A stretch of DNA of 44,467 nucleotides. It comes from GCA-003244245 sp964250265 (lineage in GTDB: Bacteria; Actinomycetota; Actinomycetes; Mycobacteriales; Pseudonocardiaceae). The notes under the pieces were generated by a model. It was not told where the DNA came from. It saw only the letters and a list, made by a program, of their open reading frames with translations, and made no database searches. A program made the translations under genes and the position numbers. The stretch spans positions 1-44,467 of the forward strand of contig CAXUFG010000009.1 of assembly GCA_964250265.1 (NCBI GenBank), given 5' to 3'. This document shows, piece by piece, positions 25,688 through 33,570 of this stretch (position 1 is its first letter; each line of letters begins with the position of its first letter).

Positions 25688-26060
25688 GGTGACCACGCCT
25701 CGTCAGCGATTCCAGCGCCGCCCGCAGCTTGCCGGTCGCTGTTGTTTCCAGCACGGCGCCCGTCGCGGTGCAGGCGTGGAAGTACAGGCTGGTCCGGCCA
25801 TCTTGGTGACCGATCACGACAAGGGTGCAGGCACCACCATGAGGGCTCCGGGCTGCAATCGCCGACCGTCCACGCAGTGACAGGGCGACCACGAACAACT
25901 CGACGACCTCCGGTGAGAGCTCCGCGACGGCCGTCTCGCCGCCCTCGTAGCGGAGCAGATGCTCGCCGAGCGGATCGCGCTGCACGGTCACCGTGCACAA
26001 CCGGCCCGACTCGGTCTTCGCCGCGACCGCAGTGCGGTCGGTCCCGGTGGGTAGCCGCAT
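25680..26060 (-). CDS. Hypothetical protein, first gene of the peptide/methyltransferase unit
   Basis: A 126-residue protein I do not recognise. The ATG at 26060 is supported by GGGAGGGG about six bases upstream. Sequence marks: MRLPTGTDRTAV, a Cys-containing beta-rich stretch (LCTVTVQRD, TLVVIGHQDG, LYFHACTATG) and an ELSPEVVELFVVAL helix. No membrane segment or signal is visible. It overlaps the next small gene by 8 bases. Two TGCATA motifs lie 91-125 bases upstream. Confidence 0.65.
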   Translation of the reverse strand: MRLPTGTDRTAVAAKTESGRLCTVTVQRDPLGEHLLRYEGGETAVAELSPEVVELFVVALSLRGRSAIAARSPHGGACTLVVIGHQDGRTSLYFHACTATGAVLETTATGKLRAALESLTRRGHHG

Positions 26061-26150
26061 CTGCACCCCTCCCTGTGGTGGCGGCGAGACCGGGGGTTCG
26101 GGGGATGTCCACACCGGCCCCGCCGCAGCTCATAACTGGCTAGTCATGTC

Positions 26151-26185
26151 TATGCATCACTAGTCGGTCGAATAATGACTATGCA
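26151..26185 (-). promoter_or_regulatory. Two TGCATA motifs upstream of the unknown/peptide/methyltransferase unit
   Basis: On the minus strand TGCATAGAC and TGCATAGTC occur at 26151-26156 and 26180-26185 (core positions), 29 bases apart. The same core forms triple arrays before the two DUF6879 genes. Confidence 0.5.
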
Positions 26186-26223
26186 CGAGGTCTGAGTCTC
26201 CGTCAAGCCGACGCCCTACTGGG

Positions 26224-27105
26224 CTACTCGGCGAGGAACTCCTGGGCAAGGGAGCGCAGCACATCGCGGGCGTCCTCCCCGAACACGGCGTCCTCGCAGA
26301 GCTTGTCCCACAGATCGAGATAAACCGCGACCTCCGCTTGATCCCGGATCTTCAGCTGTCGCGTTGTTGTGTAAATGCCAACAGTGACGTCTTCATCGGT
26401 GCCCGGCTCGCCGCGCATCACGAACCCATGCATCGGACAAATCTGGGCAGCTCGTTTCCATGGAATGACTCCGAAACGAACGGTATCCAGTGTGCACATG
26501 GATGCAATGTGGGCAAGCTGCGCTGCGAGCATGCGCGGATTATCGTCGGTGCCGGGCCGCCATCGCAGCGCCGCTTCGGTCATTATGAACTCAAACTGGC
26601 GTCCAGGTTCGTACAAGACGAGTTGGCGTTCGCTCCACGCGGTTCGACTGGCTGAGATATCAGGAAACAGTGCAGGTTGGAGCGTCGCCTGCATATAAAA
26701 AAGTCGACGGGTGTATTCCGCAGTCTGCAATAGCCCAGGAACAATTACAGCAAATTCACGGGCCACAGCGGTCGCGCGTTCCTCTTGACCGATCCGTCGC
26801 TGTTTGTCCGCGCCACCCTTACGTACCTCGTAAGACCAACTCGTCGTCTCCGCAAGTGCCGCCTCAACCCTCTCGAGTACCTCCTCGCGTACTTCAGCAG
26901 CGTTCACCCAGGCCCGAGCCTCCGCAACGGTAGGCACTTGGCGGGCGGTCTCGAGTCTGGACACCTTGGACTGGTTCATGCCGGCCCGAGCACCAAATTC
27001 GGTCTGGTTCAGGCCAGTGGTCTCACGCAAGCTGAGCAGCATGTCACCGAGCCGACGGCACGGCGCGGTCGGCTCGATTGGAGAGTCGCCATGCTCATCT
27101 GTCAA
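26224..27105 (-). CDS. XRE-family regulator with DUF5753-type C-terminal domain
   Basis: A 293-residue regulator. The helix-turn-helix spans residues ~19-70 (LGDMLLSLRETTGLNQTEFGARAGMNQSKVSRLETARQVPT), followed by the DUF5753-type domain: VPGLLQTAEYTRRLF, SERQLVLYEPGRQFEFIMTEAALRW, then FGVIPW and VGIYTTTRQLKIRDQAEVAVYLDLWDKL. Proteins of this kind (Scr1/BldB-associated group) bind small partner proteins in Streptomyces and relatives. The start is a TTG that overlaps the DUF6879 stop (TTGA at 27102-27105). GC content of this gene is lower than in most of the window, which suggests transfer. It is the natural candidate to bind the TGCATA arrays. Confidence 0.88.
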   Translation of the reverse strand: MTDEHGDSPIEPTAPCRRLGDMLLSLRETTGLNQTEFGARAGMNQSKVSRLETARQVPTVAEARAWVNAAEVREEVLERVEAALAETTSWSYEVRKGGADKQRRIGQEERATAVAREFAVIVPGLLQTAEYTRRLFYMQATLQPALFPDISASRTAWSERQLVLYEPGRQFEFIMTEAALRWRPGTDDNPRMLAAQLAHIASMCTLDTVRFGVIPWKRAAQICPMHGFVMRGEPGTDEDVTVGIYTTTRQLKIRDQAEVAVYLDLWDKLCEDAVFGEDARDVLRSLAQEFLAE

Positions 27106-27629
27106 GCCGACAGCTCGTCTCTGTGGTCATCACGCCACTGTTCCAGCGGGCTTGCGTACGTCATAGCCAGATTGCGACGGGCTACGTACGCCTCGATTGG
27201 CTCAGTCGGTTGCATCAACTCGACGAACCGCTTGTCATCGTCGTACAGCATGATCGCAACAAGCTGCTCGTCCAGCATCCAGAAGTCCTCACCCAGCCCA
27301 ACCAAGTCTGGATGTGCGTCACGCCATACCACGTAGACATCCTCGCCCGCCGCAACGTGCATGAGAAACGCGGTGAGCTCGTAGCGTAGATAGTCCCCAA
27401 TAGGCCGGTCGACGATGATGACCCGGTGGACTCGCCGTCCGGCGGCGACATGGGCGGAGATCTTCTTCAAAAACTCGTCGTTTTCCGTGGTCCTCACCGG
27501 CAGAAGCTGCCCAGCCTTCCATGCATCCCAACCAGGATCGGGCACGCCCGCGTAGCTCTGTTTCTGCTCCAGACGGAATGCTTCAAACGCAAGCGTGTCA
27601 AAGCCAGCTCTCAGCTCCTCAAGCGTCAC
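27102..27629 (-). CDS. DUF6879 family protein (paralogue A)
   Basis: A 175-residue protein of the DUF6879 type, function unknown. Typical blocks are FEAFRLEQKQSYAGV, the central RRVHRVIIVDRPIGDYLRYEL, EDFWMLDEQLVAIMLYDDDKRFV and PTEPIEAYVARRNLAMTYASPLEQW. It starts at a GTG that overlaps the stop of the small split gene (GTGA at 27626-27629) and ends in TTGA overlap with the XRE gene, so the three are coupled. Paralogue B lies 340 bases upstream and shares SYAGV, EDFWM-DEQ and PTEPIE-Y-ARR. Families like this often accompany XRE/DUF5753 regulators in actinobacteria. Confidence 0.85.
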   Translation of the reverse strand: MTLEELRAGFDTLAFEAFRLEQKQSYAGVPDPGWDAWKAGQLLPVRTTENDEFLKKISAHVAAGRRVHRVIIVDRPIGDYLRYELTAFLMHVAAGEDVYVVWRDAHPDLVGLGEDFWMLDEQLVAIMLYDDDKRFVELMQPTEPIEAYVARRNLAMTYASPLEQWRDDHRDELSA

Positions 27630-27846
27630 GTTGGCATTCCTTCTAAGCTGTCGTGTCCAGCTCGATATAGCGCCTCAGTAATCTCCACCGCGCCCTCGCC
27701 GGGACCGACACCGAGCGCGGAGAGACTGTCCGAGTCCGTGATCAAAGGACGACGATCACGAGGGGCTCATGCGCACGGCCGCGGGCCACTTTCGGGCAAG
27801 TAAGATCCGGTGGGCAGTCCGACGCCAGAAGCTCGTAGTCCGCCAT
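27626..27846 (-). pseudogene. Small conserved-looking gene split by a -1 frameshift at CTTTGA
   Basis: The first part runs from ATG 27846 (GGAGG eleven bases upstream) for 34 codons: MADYELLASDCPPDLTCP, KVARGRAHEPLVIVVL, stop at 27742. The second part is open in the -1 frame from the TTG at 27745 (ITDSDSLSALGVGPGEGAVE, ITEALYRAGHDSLEGMPT) and overlaps the DUF6879 start by GTGA. Joined, they give a ~74-residue protein like the small acidic partners encoded before DUF6879 genes. One extra T at CTTTG would restore a single frame. It may be a mutation, a sequencing error, a programmed -1 shift, or two genes coupled by TTGA. Confidence 0.55.
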
Positions 27847-27894
27847 GGTGATGTGATCCTCCTTGTTGACCGCACAGCGTGCTTGAGAAGTCAG

Positions 27895-27941
27895 TATGCA
27901 GACACTCAGTTATGTATGCAAGCAATTTTTCTACCTATGCA
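27895..27941 (-). promoter_or_regulatory. Triple TGCATA array upstream of the split gene/DUF6879-A/XRE operon
   Basis: The core TGCATA (minus strand) occurs at 27895-27900, 27915-27920 and 27936-27941, spaced 20 and 21 bases, i.e. two helical turns, all in one orientation. The array ends 49 bases before the operon's first ATG. Operator for the XRE protein is the simplest reading. Confidence 0.6.
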
Positions 27942-27968
27942 GCAGTATCGGTCCTCGGTGCGTGGCGG

Positions 27969-28523
27969 TCAGTCAGCCAGCCGGTCGCGGTGCTCCGCCA
28001 TCCACTGCTCAAAGGGCACCGCATGCTTCATGGCCAGGTCACGGCGGGCGATGTAGGTCTCGATCGGCTCGGTGGGATCCGCCGCCTCGACGAACCGCTC
28101 TTGGTCGTCGTAACGCATCACCACCACTCGCTGCTCGTCGAACATCCAGAAGTCCTCGGTCAACGTGGCCAGTTCGGGGTGCACGTCCCGGTCGACGAGG
28201 AAGTACTCCGAGCCACTGGACGTCGTCATCGGCATGAGGGCGAGCGCGTACCGCGTGTATTCCGCCAGCGGCCACTCCACGATGTGCACGTCATAAATCC
28301 GCTTGCCGGCGCCCGTGTAGCCAGCCACCGCCTTGAGCCAGGGGTGATTCTCCGGTGTGATCACTGGCAGCGGCTTGCCAGCCTGCCACGCCTCCCACTC
28401 CGGGCCCTTGACGCCCGCATAGCTCTGATGCTGCTGCAGCCGGAACGACTCCCACTGCATGTCATCAAACGCGGCGATGAGTTTGTCGCGGTTCATGTGC
28501 ACCAACCCGTCGAAGTTGGCCAT
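27969..28523 (-). CDS. DUF6879 family protein (paralogue B)
   Basis: A 184-residue paralogue of the gene at 27102-27629. Matching blocks are ESFRLQQHQSYAGVKGPEWEAW, EYTRYALALMPMT, EDFWMFDEQRVVVMRYDDQERFVE and PTEPIETYIARRDLAMKHAVPFEQW. Differences are concentrated at the N-terminus, where B carries ten extra residues, and in the TTSSGSEYF stretch. It forms its own transcription unit with its own triple TGCATA-like array 23 bases before the ATG. No small partner gene or regulator is coupled to it. Function unknown; a shared regulator with paralogue A is likely. Confidence 0.85.
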   Translation of the reverse strand: MANFDGLVHMNRDKLIAAFDDMQWESFRLQQHQSYAGVKGPEWEAWQAGKPLPVITPENHPWLKAVAGYTGAGKRIYDVHIVEWPLAEYTRYALALMPMTTSSGSEYFLVDRDVHPELATLTEDFWMFDEQRVVVMRYDDQERFVEAADPTEPIETYIARRDLAMKHAVPFEQWMAEHRDRLAD

Positions 28524-28545
28524 CTCAGTCGGCGGAGAGCTTCAG

Positions 28546-28591
28546 TATGCGCACTCTGGAGGAATATGCTCCATCATGGTCTAACTATGCA
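28546..28591 (-). promoter_or_regulatory. Triple TGCATA-like array upstream of DUF6879-B
   Basis: On the minus strand CGCATA (28546-28551), AGCATA (28565-28570) and TGCATA (28586-28591) are spaced 19 and 21 bases, copying the arrangement at 27895-27941. The first copy shares the flank GTATGC-GAC/CAC with the first copy there. Confidence 0.55.
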
Positions 28592-28630
28592 AGCGGCCAG
28601 AGTCGTCGCGCAGGGCCGGCGGGCCAGGAC

Positions 28631-29533
28631 TCAGTTTCGTAGCGTGACCCCGTCAGCGCGATATGCGGTGATCACCTCGCCGAGCGTCTCCAGGTTCGGC
28701 TGATGGGTCATCACGCTGTCGAAGCCGTACAGCTTCTGGCGGCGCCGCAGTTCCTCGACCGCTTGGGCCACGTCTCGCGCGAACAGGGCGACCGGGGTGT
28801 CCAGCAGCTGGTCCACGGTCAGGTGTCCGGAGGCACTGGATGCGATCTCGGCAGCAGCCTCCCGGGGATCGCGGTCGATCACCACCCATTGCAGGAGCAC
28901 GTCGGATCGGTAACGGCGGCTGCCGGCTTGCTGACGTACCTCGTCCACCCGGTGTGCCGACTCAGCAGCCGAACATACGGTGAACGTGCCCACCGGGGCG
29001 CCCTTGACCTGGCGGAGTCCGGCGAAGGCGACGATCTCAGCGTGCCGGGCGGCGACTGACAGTCCGGGACCCGACATCGCACCGACCAGCACGGGCACCG
29101 GCTGCTGGACGGGCCGTGGCCGGTGGGACTCGTCGGCCAACCGGCGACGTACCTCGAGCAGTTGGCTCTCCATCGCCTGCACCCGCTGGACCAGCGGCAG
29201 CCACGGTATCCCGGCGTCGGAGTGCTCATGTTTCATGTGCCCAGCACCGAGACCGAGCTCGGCTCGGCCCTGCGACAGCACATCGAGGGTGGCTACCTCG
29301 CGGGCCAGCAGCGCCGGGTTCCAGAACCCGGTGTTCAGCACGTACGTGCGCAGCCGCAACCGATCGCTGATCATGGCTGCAGCGCTCAGCGCCGCGAAGG
29401 GGGCGACGCCACCGAGGTGATCGGGAGCGGCGAGAACGTCATAACCAAGTGCCTCGGTGCGCCGCACGAACTGTACGAAGCCCTGGTGGGAGGGCAGTTC
29501 CCAAATATTGATCCCGAACTGGATCTCTGGCAT
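28631..29533 (-). CDS. F420-dependent LLM-class oxidoreductase
   Basis: A 300-residue luciferase-like monooxygenase-fold protein of the actinobacterial F420 group (TIGR03621 type). Blocks seen: FGINIWELPSHQGFVQFVRRTEALGYD, APDHLGGVAPFAAL, LNTGFWNPALLAREVATLDVLSQGRAELGLGAG (residues ~67-99, the cofactor-binding beta barrel) and VPVLVGAMSGPGLSVAARHAEIVAF. The GAGH-MKHEHSDAGIPW stretch is typical of the group. It would carry out an F420-linked hydride transfer on an unknown substrate. It is a single gene starting at ATG 29533 and lies just upstream, on the same strand, of the DUF6879-B unit. Confidence 0.87.
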   Translation of the reverse strand: MPEIQFGINIWELPSHQGFVQFVRRTEALGYDVLAAPDHLGGVAPFAALSAAAMISDRLRLRTYVLNTGFWNPALLAREVATLDVLSQGRAELGLGAGHMKHEHSDAGIPWLPLVQRVQAMESQLLEVRRRLADESHRPRPVQQPVPVLVGAMSGPGLSVAARHAEIVAFAGLRQVKGAPVGTFTVCSAAESAHRVDEVRQQAGSRRYRSDVLLQWVVIDRDPREAAAEIASSASGHLTVDQLLDTPVALFARDVAQAVEELRRRQKLYGFDSVMTHQPNLETLGEVITAYRADGVTLRN

Positions 29534-29609
29534 GGATCCGATGCTGCCGCACCATCAAGGGGTCGCACGAGGGCGTCCGCTACCGGCGTACTCGAGACGA
29601 TGGCCGCGT

Positions 29610-30605
29610 CTATCCGTCGGGTGCCGGCACCGTGATGTGGGCCGGGACGGGGACACCGAACAGCAGTGCGACGACGTCGCTGACGGTGTGCACACCGCCG
29701 GCCAGTGAGCCGCTCGGATCAACCTGGTAGGTGACGGCGATGAGGTAGCGCTCGTCAGGTCCGGCGAAGCCGACGGTGTTGGTCACCCAGTGCTTACCGT
29801 AGGGATCGGCCTCGTAGGACCAGCCGTCCTTGTTCCCTGGTTGTTGCGCTGGGCCGGCCGCCCAGACCCCCCACTGCTGGTTGGGCGCGACCCCGCGCAG
29901 CGCACCGACCAGGTAGGTGCGGTCGCCGGGGTCGACCTGGGTGAACAGATAATTCGACAGGGTGGCCAGGTCATCGGTGGTGCACTTGACGAAGCCCCAA
30001 TAGGTCTTGGCCGTGAATCCGGGCACGAAGTGCACGCCCGTCATGCCGTACTGGGTGCGGAACCGGGCCAGCATGTCCTCGCCGCCATATCTCGTCCACA
30101 GCCGGTCGGAGGCCGCGTTGTCCGAAGAATGGAGCATGGCGGCCATGTCCCGCCGGTCCGCCGCGGTCAGCGCGATCTGGCCGGCGCGTTGCCTGCGCAG
30201 CAGATCGGTGGCGATCGCGAGCTTGATCGTGGAGGCCGTCCAACCGGCCTGCTGCGTGGGCCCGAATCGCCAGACCCGCCCGGTCTGCCGATCGGTGAAC
30301 ACCACGCCCAGGTAGCCCTTACCGCGCACAGTGCGACTGATGTAGGCACCAGCTGCGGCGAACCGATCCTGCTGCGCGCAACTCCACCCGGAGTCATTGG
30401 GGCATCCCGCTGGCGGTGGTGACTGGGCTGGCGGTGGTGCCGCTTCCAGGGTCGGCGGTGGTGCTGCCACAGTGCTGACGGCTGGACTCGCGACGAGCTG
30501 CTGCGCCAGGGTCTGTGGGGCGGTGGGCGGATCCACGCCGGATCGTGCGCAGCCGGCCACGACGAGCGCCGCACACGCGATGACGGGTGCGGGGGCAAGG
30601 CGCAG
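29610..30605 (-). CDS. Class A beta-lactamase-like serine hydrolase lipoprotein
   Basis: The catalytic region has ASTIKLAIA (SxxK motif), HSSDNAASDRLW (SDN motif) and a KDG sequence in NKDGWSYEAD where beta-lactamases have KTG. The fold is that of class A beta-lactamases and related actinobacterial lipoproteins. A Pro-rich linker (PPPAQSPPPAG) precedes it. A GTG at 30560 would start inside a lipobox; the frame upstream reads RLAPAPVIACAALVVAGC, a lipoprotein signal peptide, but contains no ATG, GTG or TTG before a stop. The CTG at 30605 gives a well-formed signal peptide and is used here. Penicillin-binding or lactam-hydrolysing activity cannot be told from sequence. Confidence 0.75.
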   Translation of the reverse strand: MRLAPAPVIACAALVVAGCARSGVDPPTAPQTLAQQLVASPAVSTVAAPPPTLEAAPPPAQSPPPAGCPNDSGWSCAQQDRFAAAGAYISRTVRGKGYLGVVFTDRQTGRVWRFGPTQQAGWTASTIKLAIATDLLRRQRAGQIALTAADRRDMAAMLHSSDNAASDRLWTRYGGEDMLARFRTQYGMTGVHFVPGFTAKTYWGFVKCTTDDLATLSNYLFTQVDPGDRTYLVGALRGVAPNQQWGVWAAGPAQQPGNKDGWSYEADPYGKHWVTNTVGFAGPDERYLIAVTYQVDPSGSLAGGVHTVSDVVALLFGVPVPAHITVPAPDG

Positions 30606-30727
30606 CCTGCGGGGCGTGTTCGTGATGCGGGACGGTACTACCCGAGTCCCGGGGCACCGGGAGCCACCTCACGCCTCGAACTCGAGGTAGAACGGCGACA
30701 GTCAACGCCGGTCGCCAGCGACGGTGA

Positions 30728-31354
30728 TCAGCTCAAGGCGAGCGAGCCGGCAACGGTGAGCAAGGCCACCCCGGTCACCGCGTCGACCCCGCTGCGGGCG
30801 CCCGGCAGGTCCAGCAGACGCTGCACCTGCGCGAGGGTGGCGAGCATCAGGCCATACCAGAGCGCCGCGACCACGACGGTCGTGCCACCGAGCAGCAGGA
30901 TGGTCGCGCTGACTCCGCTGTACCGAGTGAGGAAATGCGGTATCACGCCGAGGAAGAACAGCAGTGCCTTGGGGTTGAGCAGATTGGTGAGGGCTCCGTC
31001 CCGGTAAGCCCCACCACCGCCGGCGGCCGGCAAAGCCGGTCCGTCGTGGTCGGCTGGGTGCAGTCGCGACCGGCGCCACGCCAGCAGCGCGGCTACTCCC
31101 AGCCCGCCGAGGTAGGCCGTCCCGACAAGGCGCAGTGCCACCAGCAGGCCAGGATGTGCGGCCACGAGAGCCGAGAGGCCGGCAGCGGCAAGGCAACCGT
31201 GGGCCAGCAGCCCGGTGAGCACACCGGCCGCAGCGGCCGCACCAGCCCGGGTGCTGCGCAACCCATGCCGCAGTACCACAGCGAAATCGGGCCCTGGCAG
31301 CGCCAGCGCGACAGTCAGAACGGCGACGAAAGCGAGCCAGCGATCGGCGGTCAC
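30728..31354 (-). CDS. LysE/RhtB-family exporter
   Basis: A 208-residue membrane protein with six hydrophobic segments. It has the family's LALPGPDFAVVLRHGLRSTRAGAAAAAGVLTG (residues ~18-48, PGPD motif) and ALTNLLNPKALLFFLGVIPHF (~122-142, NPKAxLFF motif). These proteins export amino acids such as lysine, homoserine or threonine. It starts at a GTG at 31354, 71 bases from a divergent Lrp/AsnC-type gene, the usual partner that senses the amino acid and controls export. Confidence 0.9.
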   Translation of the reverse strand: MTADRWLAFVAVLTVALALPGPDFAVVLRHGLRSTRAGAAAAAGVLTGLLAHGCLAAAGLSALVAAHPGLLVALRLVGTAYLGGLGVAALLAWRRSRLHPADHDGPALPAAGGGGAYRDGALTNLLNPKALLFFLGVIPHFLTRYSGVSATILLLGGTTVVVAALWYGLMLATLAQVQRLLDLPGARSGVDAVTGVALLTVAGSLALS

Positions 31355-31397
31355 ATTGCCGACAGTCCGCTATTACTACGGTAACGAGCAAGCACAA

Positions 31398-31422
31398 CCG
31401 TACAATATTCGGCACAATACGG
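31398..31422. promoter_or_regulatory. Possible Lrp operator and promoter between lysE-like and lrp-like genes
   Basis: CCGTA (31398-31402) and TACGG (31418-31422) form an inverted repeat around AT-rich DNA. TACAAT (31401-31406) is a good -10 box about 20 bases before the Lrp ATG, suggesting a short or absent leader. Confidence 0.35.
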
Positions 31423-31425
31423 GTC

Positions 31426-31893
31426 ATGGTAGATCTGGATTCAGTGGACTGGCAGCTGCTGGCCCTCTTGCAGAACGACGCGTCAGTGACCAACGCGTGG
31501 CTCGCATCCCAGGTGGGGCTGGCGCCATCCAGTTGCCTGGAACGGGTTCGGCGGCTGCGGCGGCTCGGCGTGATCACCGGCATCCGGGCCGTCGTCGAGC
31601 CGGCCGCGCTCGGCCGGCCGCTGCAGGCGATGCTGGCCGTGCAGCTACGCCCGCATTCCCGGGAGCTGGTGGATCGCTTCACCCGCGCCGCTCTCGCCCT
31701 ACCCGAGACGTTGGCGCTCTATAACGTCAGCGGGCCGGAGGACTACTTCCTGCACGTCGCGGTCGCCGACAGCCGCCATCTGCAGCAGATCATCGTCGAT
31801 CACCTGGCGACCAGGCCCGAGGTCGGTCACTGTCAGACCCATCTCGTGTTCGACCGGCCGGTCACTGCCCCGGTCCGTCCGGTGAAGGTCTGA
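31426..31893 (+). CDS. Lrp/AsnC-family regulator
   Basis: A 155-residue regulator. The helix-turn-helix lies at residues ~4-50 (DSVDWQLLALLQNDASVTNAWLASQVGLAPSSCLERVRRLRRLGVI), followed by the RAM ligand-binding domain with ETLALYNVSGPEDYFLHVAV (~103-122), where the G-DY-L pattern is typical. It probably senses an amino acid and controls the divergent LysE exporter and itself. Confidence 0.9.
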   Translation: MVDLDSVDWQLLALLQNDASVTNAWLASQVGLAPSSCLERVRRLRRLGVITGIRAVVEPAALGRPLQAMLAVQLRPHSRELVDRFTRAALALPETLALYNVSGPEDYFLHVAVADSRHLQQIIVDHLATRPEVGHCQTHLVFDRPVTAPVRPVKV

Positions 31894-31896
31894 TGG

Positions 31897-32927
31897 TCAG
31901 GGGATGGTGCCGTCCTGGGTGTCTCCGAACAGGGGGTTGAAGTCGGTGGCGGTGTCGGTGCCGGGCCCGCCGCTGAAACGATCAGGGCCAAAACCACCGG
32001 TAAGGATGTCGTCGCCGGGGCCACCATTGAGGGTGTCAAAGCCGATCCCGCCGATCAGGGTGTCATCCCCGGCAGCACCGTTGAGGGTGTCACCGCCGGT
32101 GATGCCGCCGCAGAGCAGGTCGTTGCCGTCCAGCCCGTTGAGGGTGTTGAACCCGAACCCGCCCAGCATGAGATCAGCCCCGGGGGTTCCGGTGAGCGTG
32201 TCGTTACCGAAGCCCCCGGCGATCACGGTCACCGGGGTGGTGCTGCTGGCCTGACCATCGGACACGGTCAGGGTCAGCACCGCGTTGCCACTGCGCAGAA
32301 GTGCCGTGCTGATGCCCAGGGTGCGGGTGGGCCCGCTGCCGGTCAGGGTGATGCTGCCCGGCGGTACCAAAGCTGGGTTGGACGAGGCCACCGTGAGGCT
32401 CAGCGCACTGGTGGGGCTGTCGACGTCGCTCAGCACCAGGTTCACCGTCCCGGAACGGTCATCACTGCCGCAGGACCCGCCCGCGGCCACGGTCACCACC
32501 GGCGGATCATTGACCGCCGTCACAGTGATCGCCACCGTCGCAGTGTTCGACGCCGCGGTGCCATCACCGGCCTTATAGGTGAACGAGTCCGGGCCGTTGT
32601 AGTTCGCCGCTGGAGTGTAGGTGAACGACCCGTTCGGATTCAGCGTCAGGCCGCCGTGCGCCGGGCCCGTGACGACCATGGCGGTCAGCGGGTCACCGTC
32701 GGGGTCGGTGTCGTTGGCCAGCACCCCTGGGGCGGCCACCGTCAGCGGGGTGTCCTCGGCGGTGGTGTAGGAGTCGTTGACCGCGACCGGGGGGCCGCGG
32801 TGTTCAGCAGCACCGACACGTTATCGGAGCCGGCGTTGGCGGTGGCCAGGTCGGGGTGGGAGTCCCCGTTGAGATCACCCACCGCCACCACGCGCACCCG
32901 CCCGCCCGGCCACTGCCCTACTGACAT
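31897..32927 (-). pseudogene. FG-GAP/cadherin-like/RTX repeat protein, truncated and frameshifted
   Basis: Only the end of a larger secreted protein remains. 32795-32927 encodes one FG-GAP/VCBS blade (VAVGDLNGDSHPDLATANAGSDNVSVLLN). At a run of six G (32789-32794; C on the coding strand) the frame changes. One additional base would join it to PVAVNDSYTTAEDTPLTVA and the Ig-like region VLANDTDPDGDPLTAMVV. Next comes a beta-rich domain, then RTX-type Gly/Asp nonapeptides (GGFGNDTLTGTPGAD, GGPGDDILTGGFGPD) that bind calcium. The N-terminal blades and signal peptide are absent and nothing coding precedes it. The frameshift may be a homopolymer error or a contingency-type switch, but the missing start makes this a likely dead gene. 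Confidence 0.75.
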
Positions 32928-33342
32928 CCACCACGGAGACTCCGCCCAAGCGCCGGCACACCGATCTTGTCAGCGCACCATGAGCCCAGCAGGTGAACAG
33001 GACACGTCCCACTGGCGGCCGAAGGACGGCCACCAACCCCGCAAAGGACATCGAACCACCGGGCCGACCCCCGGCCCGAATGCCACCCAACCATCGGAAT
33101 CGCCCTGTTCGTCCGCCGCTACCGGCCGGGCGATCCCGACACAGCGGTTCGCCACGTGCTGCTGGGTCTCGGCTACGTCGTCAACGTCGGCGAGGACCCG
33201 TTGCTCCCCGGAGACGCGCGAGATCAGATCGTCGGCTCGTGGCGACGCCGACAGTCAGAGATCACCCGGGCGCTTCCTCGTAGCCGGGAACCAGCTCGCC
33301 GTCTCGCTGGGCATGCGATGCGCATGAGAGCATGCTGAGACG
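32928..33342. other. Gene-free stretch before the FitA/VapC pair
   Basis: No recognisable gene. A short plus frame ending at 33338 (GLGYVVNVGEDPLLPGDA) looks weakly protein-like but matches no family I know. Confidence 0.3.
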
Positions 33343-33570
33343 ATGAAAATGGTGCAAATCCGCAACGTGCCCGACGACCTCCACCGGAAGCTGAAGGCCC
33401 GGGCAGCGATGGCGGGGCAGTCGCTGTCGGAGTTTGCGCTCAGTGAGCTCCGGCGGTCCCTGGACCGACCTACCCGGCGGGAACTGGTCGAACGCGTGCA
33501 GGCGCGGCACGCCGCCCAGGTCACCGAGCCGGCTCAGGTCGCCGTCCGCGCGGAGCGTGACGCCCGCTGA
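33343..33570 (+). CDS. FitA/VapB-like ribbon-helix-helix antitoxin
   Basis: A 75-residue protein with the FitA-type ribbon-helix-helix: VQIRNVPDDLHRKLKARAAMAGQSLSEFALSELRRSL (residues 4-40), then a charged tail that would bind the toxin. Its TGA overlaps the toxin's ATG by one base (TGATG at 33568-33572). In such pairs the antitoxin also represses the operon. Confidence 0.88.
   Translation: MKMVQIRNVPDDLHRKLKARAAMAGQSLSEFALSELRRSLDRPTRRELVERVQARHAAQVTEPAQVAVRAERDAR

Noticed and set aside
27879..28703. A 274-codon plus frame over DUF6879-B
   Set aside because: Antisense shadow; DUF6879-B has a clear paralogue and operator array.
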